Shown here: piece by piece, positions 1 to 6,394 of the stretch
How positions within the stretch are numbered: position 1 is the first letter of the stretch
Layout of the letters: every line of letters begins with the position of its first letter
NCBI GenBank assembly: GCA_035491935.1
Contig: DATJJW010000106.1
Coordinates: 1-6,394 of the forward strand
Direction: 5' to 3'
Origin: DATJJW01 sp035491935
Lineage (GTDB): Bacteria > Pseudomonadota > Alphaproteobacteria > ATCC43930 > CGMCC-115725
Length of the DNA: 6,394 nt
Made by a program: the position numbers and the translations under genes
The notes under the pieces: generated by a model
Seen by the model: the letters and a program-made list of their open reading frames with translations, nothing else
What the model was told of the DNA's origin: nothing
Database searches by the model: none

Positions 1-675
1 GACGACAGCTCGCCGGTCTCCCGCTCGATGGTCGATCGGCCGCGCCATATCAGCCGCGTGCTGGACTACATGCTGGCCGGCTGGAGCGGCCATGCGCGGA
101 TCGACCCGGCGCGCATCGGGATCTTCGGCTTCTCGGCCGGCGCCTTGACGGCCCTGGTGGCGATCGGGGGCGTGCCCGATTTGAAAGCGGCGGTCGCCCA
201 TTGCGCCGCCGACCCGCAGGAGCTGGTCTGCCGGCTCGGCATGACGCGCGATTTCGAAAGCCCGGCGGTGGCCAATCGCCCCGCCTCGGTCTGGACCCAT
301 GATCCTCGCATCAAGGCCGCCGTGCTCGCCGCCGTGGGCTTCGGCTTCGCCTTCGATGCGAAGGGGTTGGCCCAGGTCACGATACCGGTCGAGCTATGGG
401 CGGCCTCGGAGGACCAGAACGCACCCTATGCGTCGAACACCGCGATCATCCGGCAGGCCCTGCCGACGCCGCCCGAGTTCCACATGGCAAGGGGTCCCGG
501 GCATTTCGCCTTCCGGCCGCCCTGCAATCCCGAGCTCGAGGCGGCGCTGCCCAAGATCTGGGCCATGGTCTGCGTCGATCCGCCGGGCTTCGATCGCGCC
601 GCCTTCCACCGCGCGTTCAACAAGGCGCTCGTGGATTTCTTCCGGCGGACCCTGCCCTCGACCCCGCAACCCTGA
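1..675 (+). CDS. Alpha/beta hydrolase, dienelactone-hydrolase-like, 3' part (5' end outside window)
   Basis: The reading frame is open from base 1 and ends at TGA 673-675. An ATG at 28 exists, but codons before it read DDSSPVSRS in frame and fit the same protein, so the true start is probably upstream of the window. The visible 224 residues carry an alpha/beta hydrolase core. The nucleophile elbow is GFSAG, with the serine at bases 133-135. A likely catalytic acid lies in the WAASEDQN segment (Asp at 412-414), and the histidine is in GPGHFAF (502-504). The spacing Ser-Asp-His fits the fold. The C-terminal FHRAFNKALVDFF helix resembles the end of predicted dienelactone hydrolases (COG4188 type), as I recall that family. 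Four cysteines are present, which might mean an exported protein with disulfides, but the N-terminus that would show a signal peptide is missing. The substrate cannot be told. The gene converges on the nar operon and shows no functional link to it. Confidence 0.82.
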   Translation, partial: DDSSPVSRSMVDRPRHISRVLDYMLAGWSGHARIDPARIGIFGFSAGALTALVAIGGVPDLKAAVAHCAADPQELVCRLGMTRDFESPAVANRPASVWTHDPRIKAAVLAAVGFGFAFDAKGLAQVTIPVELWAASEDQNAPYASNTAIIRQALPTPPEFHMARGPGHFAFRPPCNPELEAALPKIWAMVCVDPPGFDRAAFHRAFNKALVDFFRRTLPSTPQP

Positions 676-703
676 GCAACAGCGTCAGCGCCATGCGCAG
701 CGA
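676..703. other. Convergent intergenic gap, no clear terminator
   Basis: These 28 bases separate the stop codons of the plus-strand hydrolase and the minus-strand nar operon. A small inverted repeat, GCGC-CAT-GCGC, lies within it, but the stem is only 4 bp and no T-run follows on either strand. It does not qualify as an intrinsic terminator. Termination may be Rho-dependent or may occur inside the facing gene. Confidence 0.5.
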
Positions 704-1012
704 TCAGGTAGCTTTGTGCGGCCGCGGGGCAGGCGTAGCCGGATCCGGAAAAGCGCGGGACAGCATGGCCGTCAATGCGGCGGCGCCGGGCTGCGGGGAG
801 CCGGACATCAGGCCCAGAAGGTCCAGCCACATCTCCTCACCCGCATGGTCGAGCATGTGGCGAACCCTGACGGCCACGAGCGCGCCGGCGGGGACGCCTT
901 CCGCCACAGCATCCAGGCGGATGCGCTCCAGGACTTCCGGACTGCCGACAGCGGCCAGAATGCCCTCGGCGGAAGACGCCTCCGTCAACCCACGCAGAAT
1001 GTCGCCGAGCAT
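704..1012 (-). CDS. Small 102-aa protein of unknown function, last gene of the nar operon
   Basis: I do not recognise this protein with confidence. The frame stays open upstream to 1390, but that part runs out of frame over the isomerase gene. The start is set at ATG 1010-1012 because a perfect AGGAGG lies 6 nt before it. The product has 102 residues, no cysteine, no signal peptide and no obvious membrane segment. It begins MLGDILRGLTEASSAEGILA and looks mostly helical. A central stretch, about residues 48-70 (VRVRHMLDHAGEEMW onward), is followed by GAAALTAMLSRAF and a low-complexity proline-rich tail ending PHKAT. From memory, short alphaproteobacterial hypothetical proteins share a similar 'R-x-hydrophobic-L-D-H-A, W-L-x-L' pattern; I cannot verify this. 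It lies 10 nt after the isomerase stop, with the ribosome site overlapping that stop, so it should be co-translated with nitrate reductase. A role in maturation or control of the enzyme is a guess from position only. Confidence 0.75.
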   Translation of the reverse strand: MLGDILRGLTEASSAEGILAAVGSPEVLERIRLDAVAEGVPAGALVAVRVRHMLDHAGEEMWLDLLGLMSGSPQPGAAALTAMLSRAFPDPATPAPRPHKAT

Positions 1013-1018
1013 CGATCG

Positions 1019-1024
1019 CCTCCT
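1019..1024 (-). promoter_or_regulatory. Ribosome binding site AGGAGG of the small last gene
   Basis: On the minus strand the bases read TAGGAGGCGATCG followed by ATG at 1012. AGGAGG is a full anti-Shine-Dalgarno match with 6 nt spacing. Its first bases overlap the TAG stop (1023-1025) of the isomerase gene, which suggests stop-start coupling. This site decides the start of the 102-aa protein over the longer open frame. Confidence 0.8.
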
Positions 1025-1814
1025 ATTGCACCAGCGGCGAGGTCGCCGCTGGAAGGTCGAAACCCGTGATTTGCGCCTGGCCGGCCACCAGCGCGATGTA
1101 TTGCGCGACCGCGCGGCGCCATGTGCGCTCTTCCAGATAGGCGGCGATACGGTCGCGGACCGCCTCGAACGGGAGCATCTCGCCTTCACGCCTGCGATCC
1201 AGACGCAGCAGATGGACGCCGTAGCGCGTGCATACCGGCGTCGGGCAAAGCTGGCCAGGCGCCAGCGCGACCAGGAAGGTCTCGAACTCGGCTGTCGTGT
1301 CGCCACGCACGACCTGTCCCAGCCGCCCGCCTTCCGTCGCCGAGGGGCAATCGGAGAGGCTGCGCGCCAGGGCCTCGAAGCGGTCCGCATGCTTCAGGAG
1401 CTCCGCCAGCACGGCCTCGGCCTGGGCAAGGGCCTTGCCATAGGCGACGGCATCCTCGCGCCGGGCCTTGAATAGGATATGCGCCGGCTCGAACAGGTCC
1501 GGGCTCCGGAAGCGCGCAGGATGGCTGTCGTAGTAACGGCGGCAGACCGCCTCATCGGCCTTCGGCGTGCTGACTTCGGATTCCAGCAGAAGCCGGATCA
1601 AGGCTTCCTCGTCGGTCTCCCGCGCACCGTCTTGCTCAAGGGGCAGGGCCACGAGACCGAGCGTCCGGGCGCGTTGCAGCAACAATTCCCGGATGACCAG
1701 CGCCCGGGTCGCCTCTACCCAGGCCAGCTTGGACGATTCCGCCGCGTGGTTCTGCACTTCGCGTGCGATCGCCGCATGGGGAATAGTTACATCGTTCACC
1801 GAAACGATAGGCAT
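1023..1814 (-). CDS. Parvulin-type peptidyl-prolyl cis-trans isomerase (PpiC/NifM-like) of the nar operon
   Basis: The product has 263 residues and is predicted to catalyse cis-trans isomerisation of prolyl bonds during folding. Residues 1-100 form a helical SurA-N/NifM-like region. The parvulin domain spans about 108-206, with AHILF (His112), LSDCPS (Cys156), GGRLG (162-166), RGDTTAEFE (170-178) and RYGVHLLRL (His201), so the usual active-site positions are present. Thr173 appears to stand where Pin1-type enzymes have a pocket methionine; Phe177 is kept. There is no signal peptide or lipobox, so it should act in the cytoplasm, unlike SurA or PrsA. It starts 3 nt after the narI stop, behind a weak GGGGGA ribosome site. 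Pseudomonas aeruginosa nar clusters also carry a PpiC-type gene directly after narI, which supports a folding role for NarG, NarH or their assembly. That role is inferred from context; family membership is firm. Confidence 0.9.
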   Translation of the reverse strand: MPIVSVNDVTIPHAAIAREVQNHAAESSKLAWVEATRALVIRELLLQRARTLGLVALPLEQDGARETDEEALIRLLLESEVSTPKADEAVCRRYYDSHPARFRSPDLFEPAHILFKARREDAVAYGKALAQAEAVLAELLKHADRFEALARSLSDCPSATEGGRLGQVVRGDTTAEFETFLVALAPGQLCPTPVCTRYGVHLLRLDRRREGEMLPFEAVRDRIAAYLEERTWRRAVAQYIALVAGQAQITGFDLPAATSPLVQ

Positions 1815-1817
1815 GGC

Positions 1818-2615
1818 TCATTCCCCCGCGACAGGCTGTGGAACGGTCTTGCCCGTCGGACTTGCCGGTCGTGGCCTTGGGGCGAGATCGGCCACGGTAA
1901 GGGACTGATCCCGGCGCCGGTTTGCCACCGGCTGCTTCGTCCGCACGACCTGGAAGCCGGTTCGGCCGAGATACCAGATCGGCGCGCTCCATACATGCAC
2001 CAGGCGGGTGAAGGGGAAGACCAGGAAGATGGTCATGCCCAGGAACAGATGCAGCTTGAAGATGGGATCGACGTCGAGGACGAGCACGGCGGCCGCGGGA
2101 TTCAGCGTCACGATGCCCTGCGCCCAGCCCATGAATTTCACCATCTCGCTCCCGTCCAGATGGCGGGCGGAGACCGCGATCGTCAGCAAGCCCAGGGTGA
2201 GCTGCGCATAGAGCATCAGGAGGATGACGATGTCGCCGACGCTAGAGGTCCTGCGGATACGCGCATCGAACAGGCGCCGATGCACCAGCAAGGTGAGGCC
2301 GACGAAGCAGGCGATCCCAGCGATCCCGCCGACCGCCATCGCCAGCAACTGCTTGAAGCCATGGCTGATCCCGAGGAGGTCGAAGATCGCCACCGGGGTC
2401 AGCAGCCCGACCACATGGCCGCCGAAGATGATGAGTATGCCGACATGGAACAGATTTGAGCCCCACATCAGCTGCCGCCGGCGCAGCAGCTGGCTGGATC
2501 CGCTGCGCCAGGTGTATTGCCCAGCATCGAAGCGCAGCAGGCTGCCGAGCAGGAACACGGTGAGGCAGAGATAGGGATACCAGCCATAGAGAACGCTGTT
2601 CAGGTAGAAGCTCAT
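1818..2615 (-). CDS. narI: Respiratory nitrate reductase gamma subunit (di-haem cytochrome b)
   Basis: NarI anchors NarGH at the inner membrane, oxidises quinol on the periplasmic side and passes electrons through two b haems to NarH. The 265-residue product has five hydrophobic segments, at about 8-27, 53-73, 90-111, 127-149 and 184-207. The haem ligands known from E. coli NarI (His56, 66, 187, 205) match His57 and His67 in segment 2 and His189 and His207 in segment 5. FPFTRLVHVWSAP around 200-212 is typical of the family. Compared with the 225-residue E. coli protein, about 38 residues are added at the C-terminus (about 228-265). They are polar, rich in Arg, Pro and Ala, and predicted to be cytoplasmic. 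The ATG at 2613-2615 is preceded by AGGAG with 8 nt spacing, overlapping the narJ TGA. The gap after narJ is 12 nt. Confidence 0.97.
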   Translation of the reverse strand: MSFYLNSVLYGWYPYLCLTVFLLGSLLRFDAGQYTWRSGSSQLLRRRQLMWGSNLFHVGILIIFGGHVVGLLTPVAIFDLLGISHGFKQLLAMAVGGIAGIACFVGLTLLVHRRLFDARIRRTSSVGDIVILLMLYAQLTLGLLTIAVSARHLDGSEMVKFMGWAQGIVTLNPAAAVLVLDVDPIFKLHLFLGMTIFLVFPFTRLVHVWSAPIWYLGRTGFQVVRTKQPVANRRRDQSLTVADLAPRPRPASPTGKTVPQPVAGE

Positions 2616-2627
2616 GATTCCCTCTCC

Positions 2628-3308
2628 TCAGGCGACGGTGACGTCCCGGGTGGCGGCACGAAGGCGCGTCATCATCCGCTCGGTACCGCAGCCGTCGGTC
2701 TGTTCGCCGGGGCCGAAATGGACCGCCGCCTCCTCCCATGCGGCGTCCAGCGCCGCGAGATCGTCCGGGTCGTCCTGCTCCATATCGGGAAGGCTCGCCG
2801 CCGGCGCGTTTGCCATCGCCGCCAGGGCCTGGAACACAACGGCATAGGTGCTGCGGCGCGTGACGAGCCGGTCCGCCAGGGAGCGTAGAATGCTCGCGGA
2901 TTCGGCGAGCAGCGTGCGCGCCTCATCCTCCGGCAGCAGGGAGACGAACTCCAGGAACAGCGGCAGGAAGTCCGGCAGCTCGCCCGCGGTCGGCTCGAGG
3001 CCATGGCCGCGATAGAGCGCGATCAAATCCGCCATGGCCTGGCCGCGATCGCGGCTCTCGCCATGCACATGCTCGAAGAGATGCAGCGACAAGCTGCGGC
3101 TGCGATCGAACAAAGCGAAGTAGCGCTCCTGCAAATCGTAGATATCGCTCCCGGACAGATCGGCCAACAGGGGGTCGAAGCCGGCGCGCAGCGCGGCGGG
3201 CACCAGGCCCTCCTCGGCCAGCACTGTGGCGATCTCGCCCGTGGCGGCTTGCAGGGCCTGGGTCGGATAGGAGATCAGCGCCGCCAGCGCCCGATAGCTG
3301 CGAGCCAT
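2628..3308 (-). CDS. narJ: Nitrate reductase assembly chaperone (delta subunit, TorD/NarJ family)
   Basis: NarJ is not part of the final enzyme. It binds apo-NarG in the cytoplasm, helps molybdenum cofactor and iron-sulfur cluster insertion, and prevents early membrane docking. The all-helical 226-residue product carries the family signature LSLHLFEHVHGESRDRGQ at about 73-90, ELPDFLPLFLE at 110-120 and WEEAAVHFG at 191-199. The length is close to E. coli NarJ (236). Two starts are possible: GTG at 3311 and ATG at 3308, adjacent in frame. I chose ATG because GGAGG lies 7 nt upstream of it but only 4 nt upstream of the GTG. With ATG the start shares one base with the narH stop (TGATG); with GTG the overlap is 4 nt. 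The acidic stretch at about 176-183 (MEQDDPDD) is a probable linker. Confidence 0.95.
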   Translation of the reverse strand: MARSYRALAALISYPTQALQAATGEIATVLAEEGLVPAALRAGFDPLLADLSGSDIYDLQERYFALFDRSRSLSLHLFEHVHGESRDRGQAMADLIALYRGHGLEPTAGELPDFLPLFLEFVSLLPEDEARTLLAESASILRSLADRLVTRRSTYAVVFQALAAMANAPAASLPDMEQDDPDDLAALDAAWEEAAVHFGPGEQTDGCGTERMMTRLRAATRDVTVA

Positions 3309-4822
3309 CACGACACCTCCATGGGGGTCTTCGGCTTCTTCGCATCGAAGAGGCTGAAGCCGGTCTTACCGGAGCAGCCCTCGCCGAAGGAGAAGCCGCA
3401 GGAGCCGCGCAGCTGGAAGGCATCCTCGCCGGTTTCGCGATGCGCGGTCGGGATGACGAACCGGTCTTCGTAATTGGCGATCGCCATCAACTGATACATC
3501 TGCTCGATGTCGGGGCCCGACAGGCCAACGCGCTCGGCGATGGAATCGACGATGACGCCATCGACGGTCTTGGCCCGCATATAAGCGCGCATCGCCAGCA
3601 TGCGCTCGAGGGCCAGGGTTATCGGCTCGGTGCGCCCGGCCGTCAGCAGATTGGCCAGATATTCCACGGGGATGCGCAGCGACTTCACGTCCGGCATGCC
3701 GCCGACGATTCCGAGGTCGCCCTTCGCCGCCGCGGCCTGGATCGGCGACAGCGGCGGCACGTACCAGACCATCGGCAGGGTCCGGTACTCCGGGTGCAGC
3801 GGAAAGGCAATCTTCCAGTCCATCGCCATCTTCCATACCGGCGACCGCCGGGCGGCCTCCAGCCAGGCCTCGGAGATGCCGTCCCGCCGCGCCTGGGCCT
3901 GGACCCGCGGATCGAAGGGATCGAGGAAGACCTTGAGCTGCGCCTCGTAGAGATCGCCCTCGTCCGGCACGGAGGCGGCTTCCTGGATGCGGTCGGCGTC
4001 GTAGAGGATCACGCCGAGATAGCGGATCCGGCCGACGCAGGTCTCCGAGCACACCGTAGGCTGCCCGGCCTCGATCCGCGGATAGCAGAAGGTGCATTTC
4101 TCCGATTTGCCCGAGGACCAGTTGTAATAGATCTTCTTGTAGGGACACCCCGAGACGCACATGCGCCATCCCCGGCACTTGTCCTGATCGATCAGCACGA
4201 TCCCGTCCTCTTCGCGCTTGTAGATGGCGCCGGAGGGGCAGACGGCCGCACAGGCCGGATTGAGGCAATGCTCGCAAAGGCGCGGCAGGTACATCATGAA
4301 GGTGTTCTCGAAGGCGCCGTAGATCTCCTTCTGCACCCCTTCGAAATTGCTGTCCTTCGAGCGGTTCGCGAACTCGCCGCCCAGTATCTCCTCCCAGTTC
4401 GGGCCCCACTCGATCTTCTCCATGCGCTCGCCGGTGATGAGCGAGCGAGGCCGGGCCGTGGGCATCGCCTTGCCCTCGGGCGCGGTCTGCAGATGGGCGT
4501 AGTCGAAGGTGAAGGGCTCGTAGTAGTCGTCAATCTCCGGCAGGTCGGGATTGGCGAAGATGTTGGAGAGGATCCGCCATTTGCCGCCGATGCGCGGCTC
4601 GATGGCGCCGTTGCGGCGGCGAGTCCAGCCACCCTTCCACCGCTTCTGGTTCTCCCAATCCTTGGGATAGCCGATGCCGGGCTTGGTCTCCACATTGTTG
4701 AACCAGGCGTATTCCATGCCCTCGCGGCTGGTCCATACATTCTTGCAGGTGACCGAGCAGGTGTGGCAGCCGATGCATTTGTCGAGGTTCAGCACCATCG
4801 CGATCTGCGCGCGAATCTTCAT
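3308..4822 (-). CDS. narH: Respiratory nitrate reductase beta subunit (four iron-sulfur clusters)
   Basis: NarH carries electrons from the NarI haems to the NarG molybdenum site, on the cytoplasmic face. The frame is open up to 4873, but the start is placed at ATG 4820-4822. The protein then begins MKIRAQIAMVLNLDKC, matching E. coli NarH from its first residue, and overlaps the narG stop by 4 nt (ATGA). The length is 504 residues against 512 in E. coli. All four cysteine groups are intact: Cys16-19-22-26, Cys183-186-191-195, Cys216-Trp219-Cys222-226, and Cys243-246-258-262. Trp219 replacing a cysteine marks the [3Fe-4S] cluster of nitrate reductases. Long conserved stretches such as DKCRGWRMC, SGKSEKC and PEYRTLPMVWYVPPLSPIQ are present, and the last 50 residues include the family's GCGFSFGEGC-like region (CGFSFGEGC, 475-483). 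No gap or frameshift is seen. Confidence 0.98.
   Translation of the reverse strand: MKIRAQIAMVLNLDKCIGCHTCSVTCKNVWTSREGMEYAWFNNVETKPGIGYPKDWENQKRWKGGWTRRRNGAIEPRIGGKWRILSNIFANPDLPEIDDYYEPFTFDYAHLQTAPEGKAMPTARPRSLITGERMEKIEWGPNWEEILGGEFANRSKDSNFEGVQKEIYGAFENTFMMYLPRLCEHCLNPACAAVCPSGAIYKREEDGIVLIDQDKCRGWRMCVSGCPYKKIYYNWSSGKSEKCTFCYPRIEAGQPTVCSETCVGRIRYLGVILYDADRIQEAASVPDEGDLYEAQLKVFLDPFDPRVQAQARRDGISEAWLEAARRSPVWKMAMDWKIAFPLHPEYRTLPMVWYVPPLSPIQAAAAKGDLGIVGGMPDVKSLRIPVEYLANLLTAGRTEPITLALERMLAMRAYMRAKTVDGVIVDSIAERVGLSGPDIEQMYQLMAIANYEDRFVIPTAHRETGEDAFQLRGSCGFSFGEGCSGKTGFSLFDAKKPKTPMEVS
3314..3320 (-). promoter_or_regulatory. Ribosome binding site GGAGGTG of narJ
   Basis: GGAGGTG lies inside the last codons of narH (Met-Glu-Val). 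From its GGAGG core there are 7 nt to the ATG at 3308 and 4 nt to the GTG at 3311, so the ATG is the better start for narJ. Being embedded in coding sequence, it fits coupling of narJ translation to termination of narH. Confidence 0.65.
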
Positions 4823-6394
4823 GACACGGCTTCCTTCTGCCGGGTGGTGGCGGGTACCGATCCGTCCAGCCAATCGACCTTGTTCATGCGCCGGATGATG
4901 ATGAACTCGTCCCGGTTGCTGCCGACGGTGCCGTAGTAGTTGAAGCCGTAGCTCTGCTGGGCATAGCCGCCGATCATATGCGTCGGCTTGAGCACGACCC
5001 GGGTCACCGAATTATGGATGCCGCCGCGCTGGCCCGTGACCTCGCTGCCCGGCATGTTCACGATCTTCTCCTGGGCGTGATACATCATCACCATCCCCGG
5101 ATTGACCCGCTGCGAGACGACGGCGCGGGCGACCAGAGCGCCGTTGGTATTGTAGGCTTCGACCCAGTCGTTATCGACGATGCCGACCTGTTTGGCATCG
5201 GTCTCGCTGATCCAGATGCAGGGGCCGCCGCGGCTCAAGGTCAGCATCAGCAGATTGTCCGTATAGGTGCTGTGGATGCCCCATTTCTGATGCGGGGTGA
5301 TGAAATTCAGCACGATCTCGGGATTGCCGTTGCCATGCTTACCCTTGATCGAGGCGGTCCCCTTGGTATCGACCGGCGGCCGCCAGGTCACCAGCGCCTC
5401 GCCGAAGGCCCGCATCCAGAGATGGTCCTGATAGAACTGCTGGCGCCCCGTCAGCGTGCGCCAGGGGATGAGCTCATGGACATTGGTGTAGCCGGCGTTG
5501 TAGCAGACCTTCTCGCTCTCGATGCCCGACCAGGTCGGCGAGGAGATGATCTTGCGCGGCTGGGCGACGATGTCGCGAAAGCGAATCTTCTCGTCCTCCT
5601 TCGCCCGGGCGAGATGGGTATGCTCGCGGCCCGTCATCTTGCCCAGCGCCTCCCATGCCTTCACGGCGACCTCGCCGTTCGTCTCGGGGGCTAGGCTCAG
5701 GATCGCCTCGATGGCGTCGATATCGGTCTCGAGCCGGGGCTGTCCCGTGGCCGCACCGGCGCTCACTTTGCCGTTGAGGGCCGCCAGGAAGTCGACCTCC
5801 TGCACCGTGTCCCAGCCGATCCCCTTGCCGCCATTGCCGAGCTTCTTCAGCAGCGGCCCGATGGAGGTAAAGCGGGAATAGAGGTTCGGGTAGTCGCGCT
5901 CGACCACGGCGACCGCCGGCATCGTCTTGCCGGGCACCGCCTCTGTCCCGTCGCGCTTCCAGTCGCTGACGCCATAGGGCTGCGCCAGCTCGCCGGGCGT
6001 GTCGTGCAGAACCGGAGTCAAGACCACATCCGTCTCGCAGCCCAGCACCTCCGGGCAGATCTCGGAGAAGGCGCGGGCGATGCCCTTGTAGATGTCCCAG
6101 TCGGTCCGGGATTCCCAGGCCGGATCCACCGCGGCGGTCAGCGGATGGATGAAGGGATGCATGTCGGAGGTATTGAGATCGTTCTTCTCGTACCAAGTCG
6201 CGGTCGGCAGCACGATGTCGGAATAGACGCAGGTGGTGGACATGCGGAAGTCGAGGGTCACCAGGAGGTCGAGCTTTCCTTCCGGCGCCTTGTCGTGCCA
6301 GGCCACGTCCTGCGGCTTCTCGCGCCCTTCGACGCCCAGATCCTTGCCCAGCACCCCGTTGGTGGTGCCCAGCAGATGCTTCAGGAAATATTCA
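4819..6394 (-). CDS. narG: Respiratory nitrate reductase alpha subunit, C-terminal 524 residues (5' part outside window)
   Basis: NarG is the cytoplasmic molybdenum (bis-MGD) subunit that reduces nitrate to nitrite. The frame enters at the right edge reading EYFLKHLLGTTNG in phase and ends at TGA 4819-4821. A GTG at 6354 is internal and not a start. From recall of the E. coli protein (1247 aa), the visible part aligns end to end with roughly its last 524 residues, without gaps that I can see. Visible motifs include TCVYSDIVLPTATWYEK (about residues 54-70 of the visible part), NTSDMHPFIHPL, NGGKGIGWDT, KEDEKIRFRDI, RKIISSPTWSG and GYTNVHELIPWRTL. The molybdopterin-dinucleotide-binding C-terminal domain covers about 361-505, with TPHQKWGIHSTYTDNLL, VVSQRVNPGMVMMYHAQE and GGIHNSVTR. 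The N-terminal [4Fe-4S] site and the molybdenum ligand aspartate lie outside the window. The stop overlaps the narH start, which favours equal production of the two subunits. Confidence 0.98.
   Translation of the reverse strand, partial: EYFLKHLLGTTNGVLGKDLGVEGREKPQDVAWHDKAPEGKLDLLVTLDFRMSTTCVYSDIVLPTATWYEKNDLNTSDMHPFIHPLTAAVDPAWESRTDWDIYKGIARAFSEICPEVLGCETDVVLTPVLHDTPGELAQPYGVSDWKRDGTEAVPGKTMPAVAVVERDYPNLYSRFTSIGPLLKKLGNGGKGIGWDTVQEVDFLAALNGKVSAGAATGQPRLETDIDAIEAILSLAPETNGEVAVKAWEALGKMTGREHTHLARAKEDEKIRFRDIVAQPRKIISSPTWSGIESEKVCYNAGYTNVHELIPWRTLTGRQQFYQDHLWMRAFGEALVTWRPPVDTKGTASIKGKHGNGNPEIVLNFITPHQKWGIHSTYTDNLLMLTLSRGGPCIWISETDAKQVGIVDNDWVEAYNTNGALVARAVVSQRVNPGMVMMYHAQEKIVNMPGSEVTGQRGGIHNSVTRVVLKPTHMIGGYAQQSYGFNYYGTVGSNRDEFIIIRRMNKVDWLDGSVPATTRQKEAVS

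Noticed and set aside
718..750. Short palindromes GCGGCCGC and CCGGATCCGG
   Set aside because: Both lie inside the small gene's coding sequence in GC-rich DNA. Neither is followed by a T-run or repeated elsewhere, so chance is enough.
704..1390. 228-residue version of the small last gene
   Set aside because: Its first part runs out of frame through the isomerase gene and has Arg/Ser/Ala-rich shadow composition. The AGGAGG site supports the start at 1012.
1479..2459. 326-codon open frame on the plus strand opposite narI and the isomerase
   Set aside because: Its translation is rich in His, Gln, Asp and Arg from antisense reading of hydrophobic codons. NarI on the other strand is clear.
4823..4873. 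17-residue N-terminal extension of NarH
   Set aside because: The extension overlaps the narG end and has no counterpart in the family, whereas MKIRAQ at 4822 matches the E. coli NarH start.
3440..4936. 498-codon open frame on the plus strand opposite narH and the end of narG
   Set aside because: It is an antisense shadow of GC-rich codons. The minus strand encodes a NarH with every cysteine motif, while the plus-strand translation shows no recognisable domain and no ribosome site of its own.
4819..6394. Possible disruption or novelty in narG
   Set aside because: The visible part follows the E. coli NarG C-terminal region motif by motif, with no frameshift or insertion seen.

Overview
The window is high-GC, gene-dense DNA and looks proteobacterial, most likely alphaproteobacterial. 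That placement rests on GC-rich third codon positions, short ATGA/TGATG junctions, and proteins that resemble alphaproteobacterial and Pseudomonas-type nitrate reductase clusters. No taxonomic marker is present, so it is an inference.

About 5.7 kb on the minus strand is the distal part of one respiratory nitrate reductase operon. Its order is narG (3' part only, running off the right edge), narH, narJ, narI, a parvulin-type (PpiC) peptidyl-prolyl isomerase, and a 102-aa protein I do not recognise. NarG and NarH are the cytoplasmic molybdenum and iron-sulfur subunits. NarI is the membrane di-haem cytochrome b that takes electrons from quinol. NarJ is the dedicated assembly chaperone. The isomerase has no signal peptide and sits where Pseudomonas nar clusters also carry one, so it is probably a cytoplasmic folding helper. 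The genes either overlap (4 nt, 1 nt) or lie 3-12 nt apart, so they are very probably co-transcribed and translationally coupled. The operon promoter and any FNR or NarL sites lie outside the window, beyond the right edge.

The left 675 bases are the 3' part of a plus-strand alpha/beta hydrolase of the dienelactone-hydrolase-like type, with its nucleophile serine, likely acid and histidine all visible. It converges on the end of the nar operon with 28 bases between the stop codons.

I found no RNA gene, mobile element, CRISPR array or repeat. No stretch over 300 bases lacks a gene. All nar motifs that can be checked are intact, so this is mainly an ordinary denitrification or nitrate-respiration locus. 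The least explained part is the small last gene, followed by the NarI C-terminal extension.
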